Of a stretch of 34,252 nt of DNA, positions 7,284 through 14,791 are shown one piece after another. The notes under the pieces are model-generated. The model was not told the DNA's origin and did no database searches. It saw only the letters and a program-made list of their open reading frames with translations. The DNA is from an uncultured Balneolaceae bacterium (lineage in GTDB: Bacteria; Bacteroidota; Rhodothermia; Balneolales; Balneolaceae). Position 1 is the first letter of the stretch; each line of letters begins with the position of its first letter. Location of the stretch: NCBI GenBank assembly GCA_913057825.1, contig CAJXOW010000038.1, positions 1-34,252 of the forward strand, in the 5' to 3' direction. Both the position numbers and the translations under genes were made by a program.

Positions 7284-10200
7284 ATGCATTTTTCCCATCT
7301 TCATTCGCATACTCAGTTTAGTATGCTCGACGGTGCGGCAAGCATCGACGATATGATTAAAAAGGCGAAGCGGGCAGAAATGCCTGCCGCGGCGATTACC
7401 GATCATGGAAACATGTTCGGGGGGCCCGAATTCGTAAATAAAGCACAAAAAGAGGGGGTCAAGCCGATTATCGGCTGTGAGTTTTATGTAACGCCCACCA
7501 GCATGAAGGACCGGGAAACAAGGACTCGCTACCACCAGGTATTGTTAGCCAAGGATATGACGGGATACCGCAACCTGGCGAAATTAAGTTCACTTGGCTA
7601 TTTAGAGGGGATGTATTACAAGCCTCGTATAGATAAAGAGACGATTAAGGAATATTCCGAGGGGCTGATCGCCACTACCTGTTGTATCGCCAGTGAGATT
7701 AATCAGACGATTATTCGGAAGGGCGAGGAAGAGGCGCGTGAGCTTTTTGAATGGTACCTGGACGTTTTTGGTGATGACTACTATATCGAACTGCAGCGAC
7801 ACGGACTTGAAGATCAGAATAAGTGCAACCATATCTTAACGCAGTGGAGCAAGGAATACAACGTGAAAATGATCGCTACGAACGACAGCCACTACGTTGA
7901 GAAGGAAGACTCCGAGGCTCATGATATTTTGCTGGCCTTGCAGACGAACGCGGAACTGGGGGATCCCAATCGTTTTAGGTTTACAGATGATTATAACAAT
8001 CTCAACCGTGAATTTTATCTTAAAACACCGGATGAGATGCAGGAGCTTTTTGACGATCTGCCCCAGGCGGTGGACAATACCCAGGAAATCGTTGACAAGG
8101 TGGATGAGTTTGATATCACCTCCGAGCTCATGCTTCCCCAGTATAATATCCCACAGGGATATGATACGATGGATGAATACCTGCGGGCGATAACCTATGA
8201 GGGGGCCAAAGAGCGATACGGGGAGCTTTCCCAGACGATCACCGAACGGATCGAGCAGGAGCTGAAAATTATAAGTGACATGGATTTCTCGGGGTATTTC
8301 CTTGTTGTACAGGACTTTACGACCGAGGCAAGGAAACGAGGAGTATTCGTGGGGCCCGGCAGGGGTTCGGCTGCCGGGTCGGTGGTAGCATACTGCCTGG
8401 GTATTATCAATATAGATCCGATTGAGTATGATCTTATTTTTGAGCGTTTCCTGAACCCGGAACGGGTAAGTCCGCCGGATATCGACATCGATTTCGATGA
8501 CAAAGGACGCCAAGATGTCATCGACTACGTTGTTGAAAAATACGGGCGTGACAGTGTAGCACAGATTGTGACCTATGGTACGATGAAGGCCAAGACGGCA
8601 ATTCGGGATGTCGGTCGTGTTCTGGGCGTATCACTGGATAAAGTGAATGAGATCTCTAAACTGTTTCCCGAACGACCGGGCCTGGACACCTTTGACAAGG
8701 TGCTGGACAAGAGTAGAAATCCGGAATCGGCTGATGATATCGCCCAACTGTTTGAACACGAAAATTCTCAAATCAGTAAAATGATGCGTTTTGCGCGCAC
8801 CCTGGAAGGCTCTGCGCGTCAAACGGGAGTACACGCAGCCGGCGTTATTATTGCTCCGGGTGAAGTAAGTGACTACGTGCCAGTGGCATTGTCGAAGGAA
8901 AAAGATGTTATTACGCAGTACGACGGACCCAGTGCCGAAATGTGCGGTCTGTTGAAAATGGATTTTCTTGGACTGAAAACCCTTTCTATTCTGAAAAGAT
9001 CCATTCAATATGTCAAAGAAAATTATGGGGTGGAATACAGTTTGGATAATATTCCGCTCGATGATGAAAAAACGTTTGAGTTGTATCAAGAGGGTAACAC
9101 GATAGGAACTTTTCAATTTGAGTCGGACGGGATGCGCCGGTATCTGAAGCAATTAAAACCGACCAAGTTTGATGATCTGATCGCCATGAATGCTCTTTAT
9201 CGTCCGGGGCCGATGCAATTTATTCCCGACTATATCGAATGCCGGCACGGGGAACAGCAACCGGAATATCCCCACGAATCGATTCGGGATATTCTGGAGC
9301 CTACCTATGGGATCATGATCTACCAGGAGCAGATTATGAAGGTCGCCCAGCGTATGGCCAATTATTCGCTCGGGGAAGCCGACTTGCTGCGCAGGGCGAT
9401 GGGTAAGAAGAAAAAGAAGGTGATGGAGAAGCAGGAAGAGACCTTCATTCGCCGGGCCGTAGACAATGGGATCGATAAGGCGACGGCCGAGGAAGTATTT
9501 AATAAAATGGCGAAGTTCGCCCAGTATGGATTCAATAAGTCGCACTCGGCGGCATATTCCAAAGTGGCGTATCAAACGGCTTATTTCAAAGCCAATTATC
9601 CCTCAGAGTATATGGCAGCTGTGCTTAGCCATAACATGGGGGATATTGACAAGGTTTCTAAGTTCATAGAGGAGTGTCAGCGGATGGAGATCACCGTGGA
9701 TCCGCCTAATATAAATTCGGGTGAGGGTAAATTCGTGGCGCGTGAAGAGCGAATTCAGTATGGTATGGAAGCAATTAAGGGAGTGGGGAGCAACGCCGTT
9801 CAGAAACTGGTGGAGGAGCGAAAGGAAAATGGAAAGTTCTCCAGCATTTTTGACTTTGCATCCCGCATCGATACCCGTATTTGTAATCGAAAAACACTGG
9901 AAAGCCTGATACAGGCGGGGGCATTTGATGAATTGCACCAAAATCGTGCACAGCTGATGGAAAGTATCGACATGATCCACAGTTATGCGGTTCGCAAACA
10001 GGAAGAAGAACGTTTGAACCAGGCCAACCTGTTCAGCGGTGACGATGGGGAGGGAGCCGGAATGGAAGAGCCCGAACTGGCTGACCGACCATCCTGGTCG
10101 AATATAGAACGACTTAACAAAGAACGAGAGCGGATCGGTTTTTATCTCAGCGGACATCCATTGAATAAGTTTAAGGAGGATATCGATCTGTTCTGCACCC

Positions 10201-10766
10201 ACGACCTCTCGGCTGAAACGATCGGTTCCGTCGAAAACAACGAGCGGGTGAAAGTCGCCGGTATTATCACCAAGGTAAATCAGGTGACTGACCGAAAAGG
10301 ACGCCCCTTTGCTTTTCTGCAAATCGAGGACCTGAAAGGCACGATCGAAGTGATCGCCTTCAACGATATATATGATAGACGAATGGGATTGATTCAGGTC
10401 GACACGATTGTTGTGATTGAGGGCAACGTCGACCGCAGTCGAGGGCAACCGAAAATAATTGCCAACTCTATGGAGCGTGTGGAAAGCATCCGGGAGAAAT
10501 TGCAGGATCAAATACGGCTTAAACTGGATCTGAATACCGAGGAGGTCACCGATGACGAGCTCAAACAAATGGCAGAGCTTTTTGAGTTGCACAAAGGCTC
10601 ATCCAACGTTCGTTTCAATATTATCAGCAAGCATGCCAAGCGCCCATTTCCCATGAATGTCCGCAAGTTCGTGGTGGATCCGAATAACGACCTGCTTCAA
10701 GAACTTCGTAAGCTGCTGGGGGATCAGCATGTCAAGCTCGAGCGCGTGCCTCAAAACGGTCAATAA
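7284..10766 (+). CDS. dnaE: DNA polymerase III alpha subunit
   Basis: This is the 1160-residue replicative polymerase subunit, the usual length for DnaE. Domains in order: an N-terminal PHP domain (about 1-280, starting HFSHLHSHTQFSMLDG, with TDHGNM, GCEFY and NDSHY); the palm with GRGSAAGS at 359-366, the metal-binding Asp pair D401/D403 in PDIDIDF, and D560 in KMDFLGL; the fingers and helix-hairpin-helix region; and an OB fold at about 985-1065 (VKVAGIITKVN). Unlike E. coli DnaE, the PHP metal ligands look intact, which in other bacteria goes with 3'-5' proofreading or pyrophosphatase activity. There is no intein or frameshift. The gene appears monocistronic and is followed 57 bp later by repeat copy 2. 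Confidence 0.97.
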   Translation: MHFSHLHSHTQFSMLDGAASIDDMIKKAKRAEMPAAAITDHGNMFGGPEFVNKAQKEGVKPIIGCEFYVTPTSMKDRETRTRYHQVLLAKDMTGYRNLAKLSSLGYLEGMYYKPRIDKETIKEYSEGLIATTCCIASEINQTIIRKGEEEARELFEWYLDVFGDDYYIELQRHGLEDQNKCNHILTQWSKEYNVKMIATNDSHYVEKEDSEAHDILLALQTNAELGDPNRFRFTDDYNNLNREFYLKTPDEMQELFDDLPQAVDNTQEIVDKVDEFDITSELMLPQYNIPQGYDTMDEYLRAITYEGAKERYGELSQTITERIEQELKIISDMDFSGYFLVVQDFTTEARKRGVFVGPGRGSAAGSVVAYCLGIINIDPIEYDLIFERFLNPERVSPPDIDIDFDDKGRQDVIDYVVEKYGRDSVAQIVTYGTMKAKTAIRDVGRVLGVSLDKVNEISKLFPERPGLDTFDKVLDKSRNPESADDIAQLFEHENSQISKMMRFARTLEGSARQTGVHAAGVIIAPGEVSDYVPVALSKEKDVITQYDGPSAEMCGLLKMDFLGLKTLSILKRSIQYVKENYGVEYSLDNIPLDDEKTFELYQEGNTIGTFQFESDGMRRYLKQLKPTKFDDLIAMNALYRPGPMQFIPDYIECRHGEQQPEYPHESIRDILEPTYGIMIYQEQIMKVAQRMANYSLGEADLLRRAMGKKKKKVMEKQEETFIRRAVDNGIDKATAEEVFNKMAKFAQYGFNKSHSAAYSKVAYQTAYFKANYPSEYMAAVLSHNMGDIDKVSKFIEECQRMEITVDPPNINSGEGKFVAREERIQYGMEAIKGVGSNAVQKLVEERKENGKFSSIFDFASRIDTRICNRKTLESLIQAGAFDELHQNRAQLMESIDMIHSYAVRKQEEERLNQANLFSGDDGEGAGMEEPELADRPSWSNIERLNKERERIGFYLSGHPLNKFKEDIDLFCTHDLSAETIGSVENNERVKVAGIITKVNQVTDRKGRPFAFLQIEDLKGTIEVIAFNDIYDRRMGLIQVDTIVVIEGNVDRSRGQPKIIANSMERVESIREKLQDQIRLKLDLNTEEVTDDELKQMAELFELHKGSSNVRFNIISKHAKRPFPMNVRKFVVDPNNDLLQELRKLLGDQHVKLERVPQNGQ

Positions 10767-11128
10767 TGCCGGAAAAGTCAATATATGAGGTTTTAACCTG
10801 CACCGATATCTTGTTCCTGTGGAAGAAGTCTTTGAAAACCCGGGCGGCGGTTCCGAAGCATAAAAATTTTCTGGGTAGCCGGCAGTAATAACGATAATCG
10901 TGTACAGGGGCGATTGACCGTTCAATGCATTCAACCGAAGAAAAGTATACGAGCAAGGAACCGCCGCCCGGGTTTTCAAAGACTTCTAGAAATCGAACAA
11001 TATTTTGGGAATCGTAAAGTTTATTGATGTAGATAATAACCTGTTAGGTAATAGATCGGGTAGTACCGAGAAATTAAACTAAACGAAAAGACTTTTATTA
11101 ATAATTAACCATTAAATAATCTGTTATT
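10767..11128. other. Intergenic region dnaE / trxA
   Basis: This 362-bp gap holds the second inverted-repeat element (10824-10987) and then about 140 bp of AT-rich sequence before trxA. No gene is supported; a minus-strand frame crossing the dnaE end and the element is a repeat by-product. The trxA promoter presumably lies in 10988-11100 but is not resolved. Confidence 0.45.
10824..10987. repeat. Long inverted-repeat element, copy 2
   Basis: Arms at 10824-10854 and 10957-10987 are perfect complements over 31 bp around a 102-nt centre. Compared with copy 1, AAAGACC in the left arm becomes AAAACCC (10835-10841) and the right arm changes from GGTCTTT to GGGTTTT (10970-10976), so pairing is kept. 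The inner pair is TCGTGTAC (10898-10905) / GTATACGA (10945-10952), in which the one change from copy 1 leaves a G-U-compatible pair. The odd palindrome ACGAT-A-ATCGT (10891-10901) is shared with copy 1. It sits between dnaE and trxA, 57 bp after the dnaE stop, so it may be transcribed as part of the dnaE 3' end. Confidence 0.9.
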
Positions 11129-11461
11129 ATGGGAAAACCAGTTGATGTTACCGAAGATACATTTGATGACGAAGTTTTAAACTCCGACCTACCGGTTTTG
11201 GTTGATTTTTGGGCCGAGTGGTGCGGACCTTGTCGTATGGTAAGCCCGATTGTTGAAGAACTGGCCGATGAGTATGAAGGAAAGGCCAAGTTTGCAAAAG
11301 TCGATGTCGATGAAAATGCGGATATTTCCATGGAGTATAATATTCGCAGCATTCCCTCTCTCTTGCTCTTTAAAAATGGAGAGGTTGTGGACCAGGTGGT
11401 AGGTGCCGTACCCAAATCCCAGCTCAAGAAGAAGCTGGATGAACAGGTTAACGGAAACTAA
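11129..11461 (+). CDS. trxA: Thioredoxin
   Basis: This 110-residue thioredoxin is a general cytoplasmic disulfide reductase that supplies electrons to ribonucleotide reductase, peroxiredoxins and methionine sulfoxide reductase. The active site WCGPC is at residues 31-35 with Cys32 and Cys35, the same numbering as E. coli TrxA. The cis-proline segment SIPSLLLF and the VGAVPKSQL helix are present. It is a single gene with its own terminator 24 bp downstream. The strong family match and standard length leave little doubt. Confidence 0.97.
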   Translation: MGKPVDVTEDTFDDEVLNSDLPVLVDFWAEWCGPCRMVSPIVEELADEYEGKAKFAKVDVDENADISMEYNIRSIPSLLLFKNGEVVDQVVGAVPKSQLKKKLDEQVNGN

Positions 11462-11484
11462 TTCAATAGTTACCTTGCACAGAA

Positions 11485-11522
11485 GGGGTGGCGAACAAGG
11501 TTGTTCGCCACCCCATTTTTTA
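11485..11522 (+). terminator. Intrinsic terminator of trxA
   Basis: A perfect 12-bp stem GGGGTGGCGAAC / GTTCGCCACCCC (11485-11496 and 11503-11514) closes a 6-nt loop and is followed directly by ATTTTTTAT. It is positioned 24 bp after the trxA stop. This is the clearest rho-independent terminator in the window. Confidence 0.93.
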
Positions 11523-11819
11523 TATCAAGGCTCCAAAGGTTAAAAGGAATCCTGCTTTTGGAGGGGGAAAGGGAGATGAAAAAAGAAAACAAGTGAATAT
11601 TTATTTCGATCTGAACTCTCTAAAGCCGAAGGTTATCTCTGATCTTACTGAAAAGTGTTCATCACTTCAGGTCAAAATGACCTCGACTTGATAAACATTA
11701 ATTATTAGGTTAACAATTCAGGGTCCTGCCCCTCACCCCCTCTATAGAGTTCGGGCACATCCTCCCAGGGGGGGGATGGGTTTCACTTCTGGTGGCCTTT
11801 ATGTTATATCCATTACCCG
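11523..11819. other. Intergenic region after trxA
   Basis: About 300 bp without a supported gene. The downstream part (around 11720-11780) is unusual: a C-rich stretch (CCCCTCACCCCCTC) is followed by a run of eight G residues (CCCAGGGGGGGGATGGG). The two could pair imperfectly into a hairpin lying near the 3' ends of the convergent trxA and RsbW-like genes. A 67-codon frame starting inside the terminator is not credible as a gene. Confidence 0.4.
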
Positions 11820-12236
11820 TTATTCCAGGTTGAAAGTTAAAACCACCGTAGAACCCCCGTCGCGGTATTCGACGTTGTCGGCGTATTGTTTCATTAGAAA
11901 AACACCTCTCCCGCCTTCTTTTAACAGATTTTGATCATTTAACGGGTTCGGCAGCAACCCAGGGTCAAAGCCGTCTCCCTGATCTTTGACGCTGATATGC
12001 AAATCCCCCTTTTCTTTCCACGCCTGCAGAGTAACCGTTTTGGTCGCATCCTCTTTGTTGCCGTGAACCACGGCATTGGTCACCGCTTCGCTTAACGCCA
12101 GCATGAGCGTGTTATACTGCGGCTCTTCAAGCTGTAATGTTTGATTCAGCTCATCGACAAACGCTTCCACCTTCGGAATTTCTCGACGGGTGGAAGATAG
12201 TTTTTTCGATAATAGCGGTTTATTACTATTGGACAT
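11820..12236 (-). CDS. RsbW/SpoIIAB-like ATP-binding protein (anti-sigma-factor-type kinase)
   Basis: This 138-residue stand-alone GHKL ATPase domain (HATPase_c_2) is of the kind used by anti-sigma factor serine kinases. The N-box ALSEAVTNAVVHGN has Glu50 and Asn54, the G1 box is KDQGDGFDP (84-92), and the G2 box is GGRGVFLMKQYAD (108-120). Relatives phosphorylate an STAS-domain antagonist and sequester a sigma factor. No STAS protein, PP2C phosphatase or sigma factor is encoded beside it here, so it is an orphan in this window and its partners must lie elsewhere. It ends convergently with trxA and is divergent from the NlpC gene. Confidence 0.87.
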   Translation of the reverse strand: MSNSNKPLLSKKLSSTRREIPKVEAFVDELNQTLQLEEPQYNTLMLALSEAVTNAVVHGNKEDATKTVTLQAWKEKGDLHISVKDQGDGFDPGLLPNPLNDQNLLKEGGRGVFLMKQYADNVEYRDGGSTVVLTFNLE

Positions 12237-12407
12237 GGTTTTCTATCATGAAATATAGTGCAAGACGATCAATGGAATATATAAACAGAATGGTAATTTG
12301 TTTCAATCCCCTTTGAATAATATAATTTTATGTTTCGCCGACAGAGAAAATTTTTGTTACGCTCTGCTCGTTGAAGAGTCAATATTTTGGTTTTTTATGT
12401 TTTAACT

Positions 12408-13202
12408 ATGACGAATACATTTACATACGGGTATGCCAGCTCCGGGATTGTTCCATTGCGGCGTGAGCAGTCAGATGCCTCCGAAATGTGTACGCAGCTA
12501 TTGCTGGGAGAAACCTTTAAGATTCTGGAAACGAGCGAGCGTTGGTACAGGATTGAAACTGATTTTGACCGATATACAGGATGGGTTAACCGCAGTGAAA
12601 CGAGTCCATTGACGACTGACGATTATGAATCCTGGACTGAAGATGCCAGACGAGTGACAAGCTGGTACTATTCTTATTATGGTTATGAGAAAGCTCATAA
12701 TGCAATTTTGATTCCGCCGGGTAGTCGTGTGATACCTGAAGCAAAGAACGGAACGGTTCGACTGCCTCATGGTGTTTATAAACCGAATCGATCCTTGAAT
12801 TCCTTGTCGAAGACTTCGATAATTGATACGGCGATGGGATTTTTAGGAGCCCCGTATTTGTGGGGAGGGCGTACCGATGTTGGTATCGATTGTTCAGGTT
12901 TGATACAAACCGTTTATTTGCTTCATGATCGGTTTATACCATGTGATTCATGGAAGCAGGAAGAGTATTTGTCTGAACCGATTGAGCATCTGCAACAAGC
13001 GCAGAGAGGAGATATCGTATTTTTTAATCCGAGTGGTGAGAAAGTGAGCCACGTAGCATTTTATCTGGGAGATGGAGCCGTGCTTCATGCTTCCGGGAAG
13101 GTGAAAATAAATACGATAGCCGATTGGGCGGACGGTGATTATGCAGAGGAATGGTACAATGAACGTTTGGCCAAATCAATACACTCTATTTATCGTTCCT
13201 GA
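12408..13202 (+). CDS. NlpC/P60 (C40) cysteine peptidase with SH3-like domain
   Basis: This 264-residue product combines an N-terminal bacterial SH3-like region (about 10-65, ending RYTGWVN) with a C-terminal NlpC/P60 domain (about 135-264). The catalytic Cys162 lies in GIDCSGLIQ, His215 in VSHVAFYLGDG, and a third polar residue, His227, in VLHASG. The family cleaves gamma-D-Glu to diamino-acid bonds in murein peptides, as YkfC and dipeptidyl-peptidase VI do. No signal peptide is seen from the ATG at 12408, nor from an in-frame TTG at 12387, which argues for a cytoplasmic peptide-recycling role and not cell-wall hydrolysis. The ATG start is chosen because the SH3-like region begins right after it. 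Confidence 0.88.
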   Translation: MTNTFTYGYASSGIVPLRREQSDASEMCTQLLLGETFKILETSERWYRIETDFDRYTGWVNRSETSPLTTDDYESWTEDARRVTSWYYSYYGYEKAHNAILIPPGSRVIPEAKNGTVRLPHGVYKPNRSLNSLSKTSIIDTAMGFLGAPYLWGGRTDVGIDCSGLIQTVYLLHDRFIPCDSWKQEEYLSEPIEHLQQAQRGDIVFFNPSGEKVSHVAFYLGDGAVLHASGKVKINTIADWADGDYAEEWYNERLAKSIHSIYRS

Positions 13203-13442
13203 ATTTGCATTGGAAAATAACCATTGAGTTTTTCTATATTTTTTCAATATATAAAGTATTTATGGTCAAGATTCTTTGATAGATCAGGGTTTTGGCCTTT
13301 AGTTTTATTTGGGCACCGCCGGGTATGAATACAGGATCTGAAATTGGATTTTACATCCTGAAGCTTCCGTAGAAATATATTGGGTTTTTATGAAGATGGA
13401 TTTGAAGACCTATTTTAGCAAGAACAATACGTCATCACCAAC

Positions 13443-13943
13443 ATGGATACCAACGTACTTGTCTTAAACCAGGATTACCAGCCGCTTAGCGTTTGTTCCG
13501 TACAACGATCTATCAAGTTGTTGTTCATGGATAAAGCGGAGTTGCTGCACGAACTGCCTGATCGAAAAATAAGGACCGTGAACGAGGAATATACCTATCC
13601 CTCGGTAATCCGGTTGCGGCGGTACATCAATATCTCTTACAATCGTATCGTGTTGTCTCGCCGAAATATCCTTAAGCGAGATAATAACAATTGTCAATAT
13701 TGTGGTTCATCACACGACTTAACGATCGATCATATCGTGCCTCGAAGTCGCGGAGGTCGTGATTCGTGGGAAAACCTGGTGGCGGCTTGCAACGAATGCA
13801 ATTTGCAGAAAGGAGATCGTACCCCCGACGAGGCCGATATGAGTCTGAGGAGAGATCCATTCCGTCCCGTCCATATCACTTTTTTCCGCGCGGTGCTCGG
13901 GAGTATTCAGGAAAATTGGAAACCCTACCTTTATATGGGATGA
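13443..13943 (+). CDS. HNH endonuclease domain protein
   Basis: This 166-residue protein has a zinc-stabilised HNH domain: CQYC (Cys84, Cys87), then TIDHIVPRSRGG with the Asp96-His97 pair, NLVAACNECN with Asn111, and a second CxxC (Cys116, Cys119). The N-terminal 75 residues (LVLNQDYQPLSV and following) are typical of a widespread stand-alone HNH family of unknown physiological role. All metal and catalytic residues are present, so it should be a functional nuclease. It lies 18 bp upstream of the lipoprotein gene and could be co-transcribed with the 5'-nucleotidase-like pair. No restriction methylase or toxin partner is visible. Confidence 0.88.
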   Translation: MDTNVLVLNQDYQPLSVCSVQRSIKLLFMDKAELLHELPDRKIRTVNEEYTYPSVIRLRRYINISYNRIVLSRRNILKRDNNNCQYCGSSHDLTIDHIVPRSRGGRDSWENLVAACNECNLQKGDRTPDEADMSLRRDPFRPVHITFFRAVLGSIQENWKPYLYMG

Positions 13944-13961
13944 TACTCCCTTTGAATATTG

Positions 13962-14786
13962 ATGAATAACATGAAAATTGCGGTGCAGTTCCTGGCTTGT
14001 TTATTACTGGTTTTGTCTGGCTTATACGGCTGCCGGTCCGCCAAAGAGGCGGGAGCGGAAGACTCATCTTCATACCACGTCGATTCAAAGAATATCCCCT
14101 TGAAACAAGCGGGGCCTGTTTCCAACTCTTTCTCATCAAAGTATGCTCCCTACCGCGATTCCGTTTATCAGTACCTTCAAAAGCAGTTGACCTTTACGGA
14201 CACCAGCCTTTTTAGGAACAGGCCGGAAGGCAGGTTGAATAACCTTCTGGCGGATATGGTTCGCTGGTATACATCCCGGGTCAAGGGAGAAAGAGTCGAT
14301 GTCAGTTTTATTCCCTACAACTTGATCCAGGATACGCTGCATAAAGGATCGATAACTACAGGAGATCTATACAGGATTATACCGCGGGATCAATCTCTTG
14401 GCTGGTACGAAGTAAGCGGTGCAGTTCTATCAAGATTGGCGGATACTGTGGCTCGCGAGGGAGGAGGCGCCGTAAGCGGGCTCCGTATGCGTATTGTCAA
14501 TCAAAAAGCTCGAGATGTTTTGGTGGGTTCGCTTCCGGTGCGCGAAAGTTCCTGGTACTATCTGGTAGCCCCGGCTCATAATGTCTGCAGGAACGTTTCG
14601 GAGAGGTTGGTAAACAGAGATCATTTTATTCCACAGACTGGAAACAGTCCCCGTTCCATGATATTTGATTCGGAATCCGAAGTGCGAAGTTGTGGTATAT
14701 TACCGTTGGAGTTACGGGATGTTGTAATGGAATATATGAGCAATCAAAATAGACTGGAACGCAGTCTGGATAATCGAATTCGATAA
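13962..14786 (+). CDS. Lipoprotein with degenerate 5'-nucleotidase C-terminal domain
   Basis: This 274-residue product has a lipoprotein signal (hydrophobic stretch 5-20, then LYGC with the lipidated Cys at residue 24). The rest resembles the 5'-nucleotidase C-terminal domain: NNLLADMVRWY (93-103) matches the family NLxADA region, and GSITTGDLYRIIPRD matches the segment that normally reads G-T-GDLY-x-PFDN. Key substrate-binding motifs are gone. The expected NxGGIR is replaced by IPYNLIQ (117-123), PFDN by PRDQ (141-144), and the usual GGDGY loop by HNVCRNV. It therefore probably does not bind nucleotides in the usual way. The next gene, 5 bp downstream, encodes the matching metallophosphatase half. 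ATG at 13962 is preferred to TTG at 13959. Homology here is weaker than for the partner. Confidence 0.75.
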   Translation: MNNMKIAVQFLACLLLVLSGLYGCRSAKEAGAEDSSSYHVDSKNIPLKQAGPVSNSFSSKYAPYRDSVYQYLQKQLTFTDTSLFRNRPEGRLNNLLADMVRWYTSRVKGERVDVSFIPYNLIQDTLHKGSITTGDLYRIIPRDQSLGWYEVSGAVLSRLADTVAREGGGAVSGLRMRIVNQKARDVLVGSLPVRESSWYYLVAPAHNVCRNVSERLVNRDHFIPQTGNSPRSMIFDSESEVRSCGILPLELRDVVMEYMSNQNRLERSLDNRIR

Positions 14787-14791
14787 CGGCT

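Noticed and set aside
7836..10592. Long antisense frames within dnaE (225 and 329 codons).
   Set aside because: They lie fully opposite a certain, well-conserved coding frame and have no recognisable domain.
10824..10987. Element copy 2 as a simple intrinsic terminator of dnaE.
   Set aside because: The loop is 102 nt, no T run follows the right arm, and copy 1 lies upstream of two divergent genes where no terminator is needed.
11488..11691. A 67-codon plus-strand frame after trxA.
   Set aside because: It begins inside the trxA terminator hairpin, has low-complexity Lys-rich content and resembles no protein.
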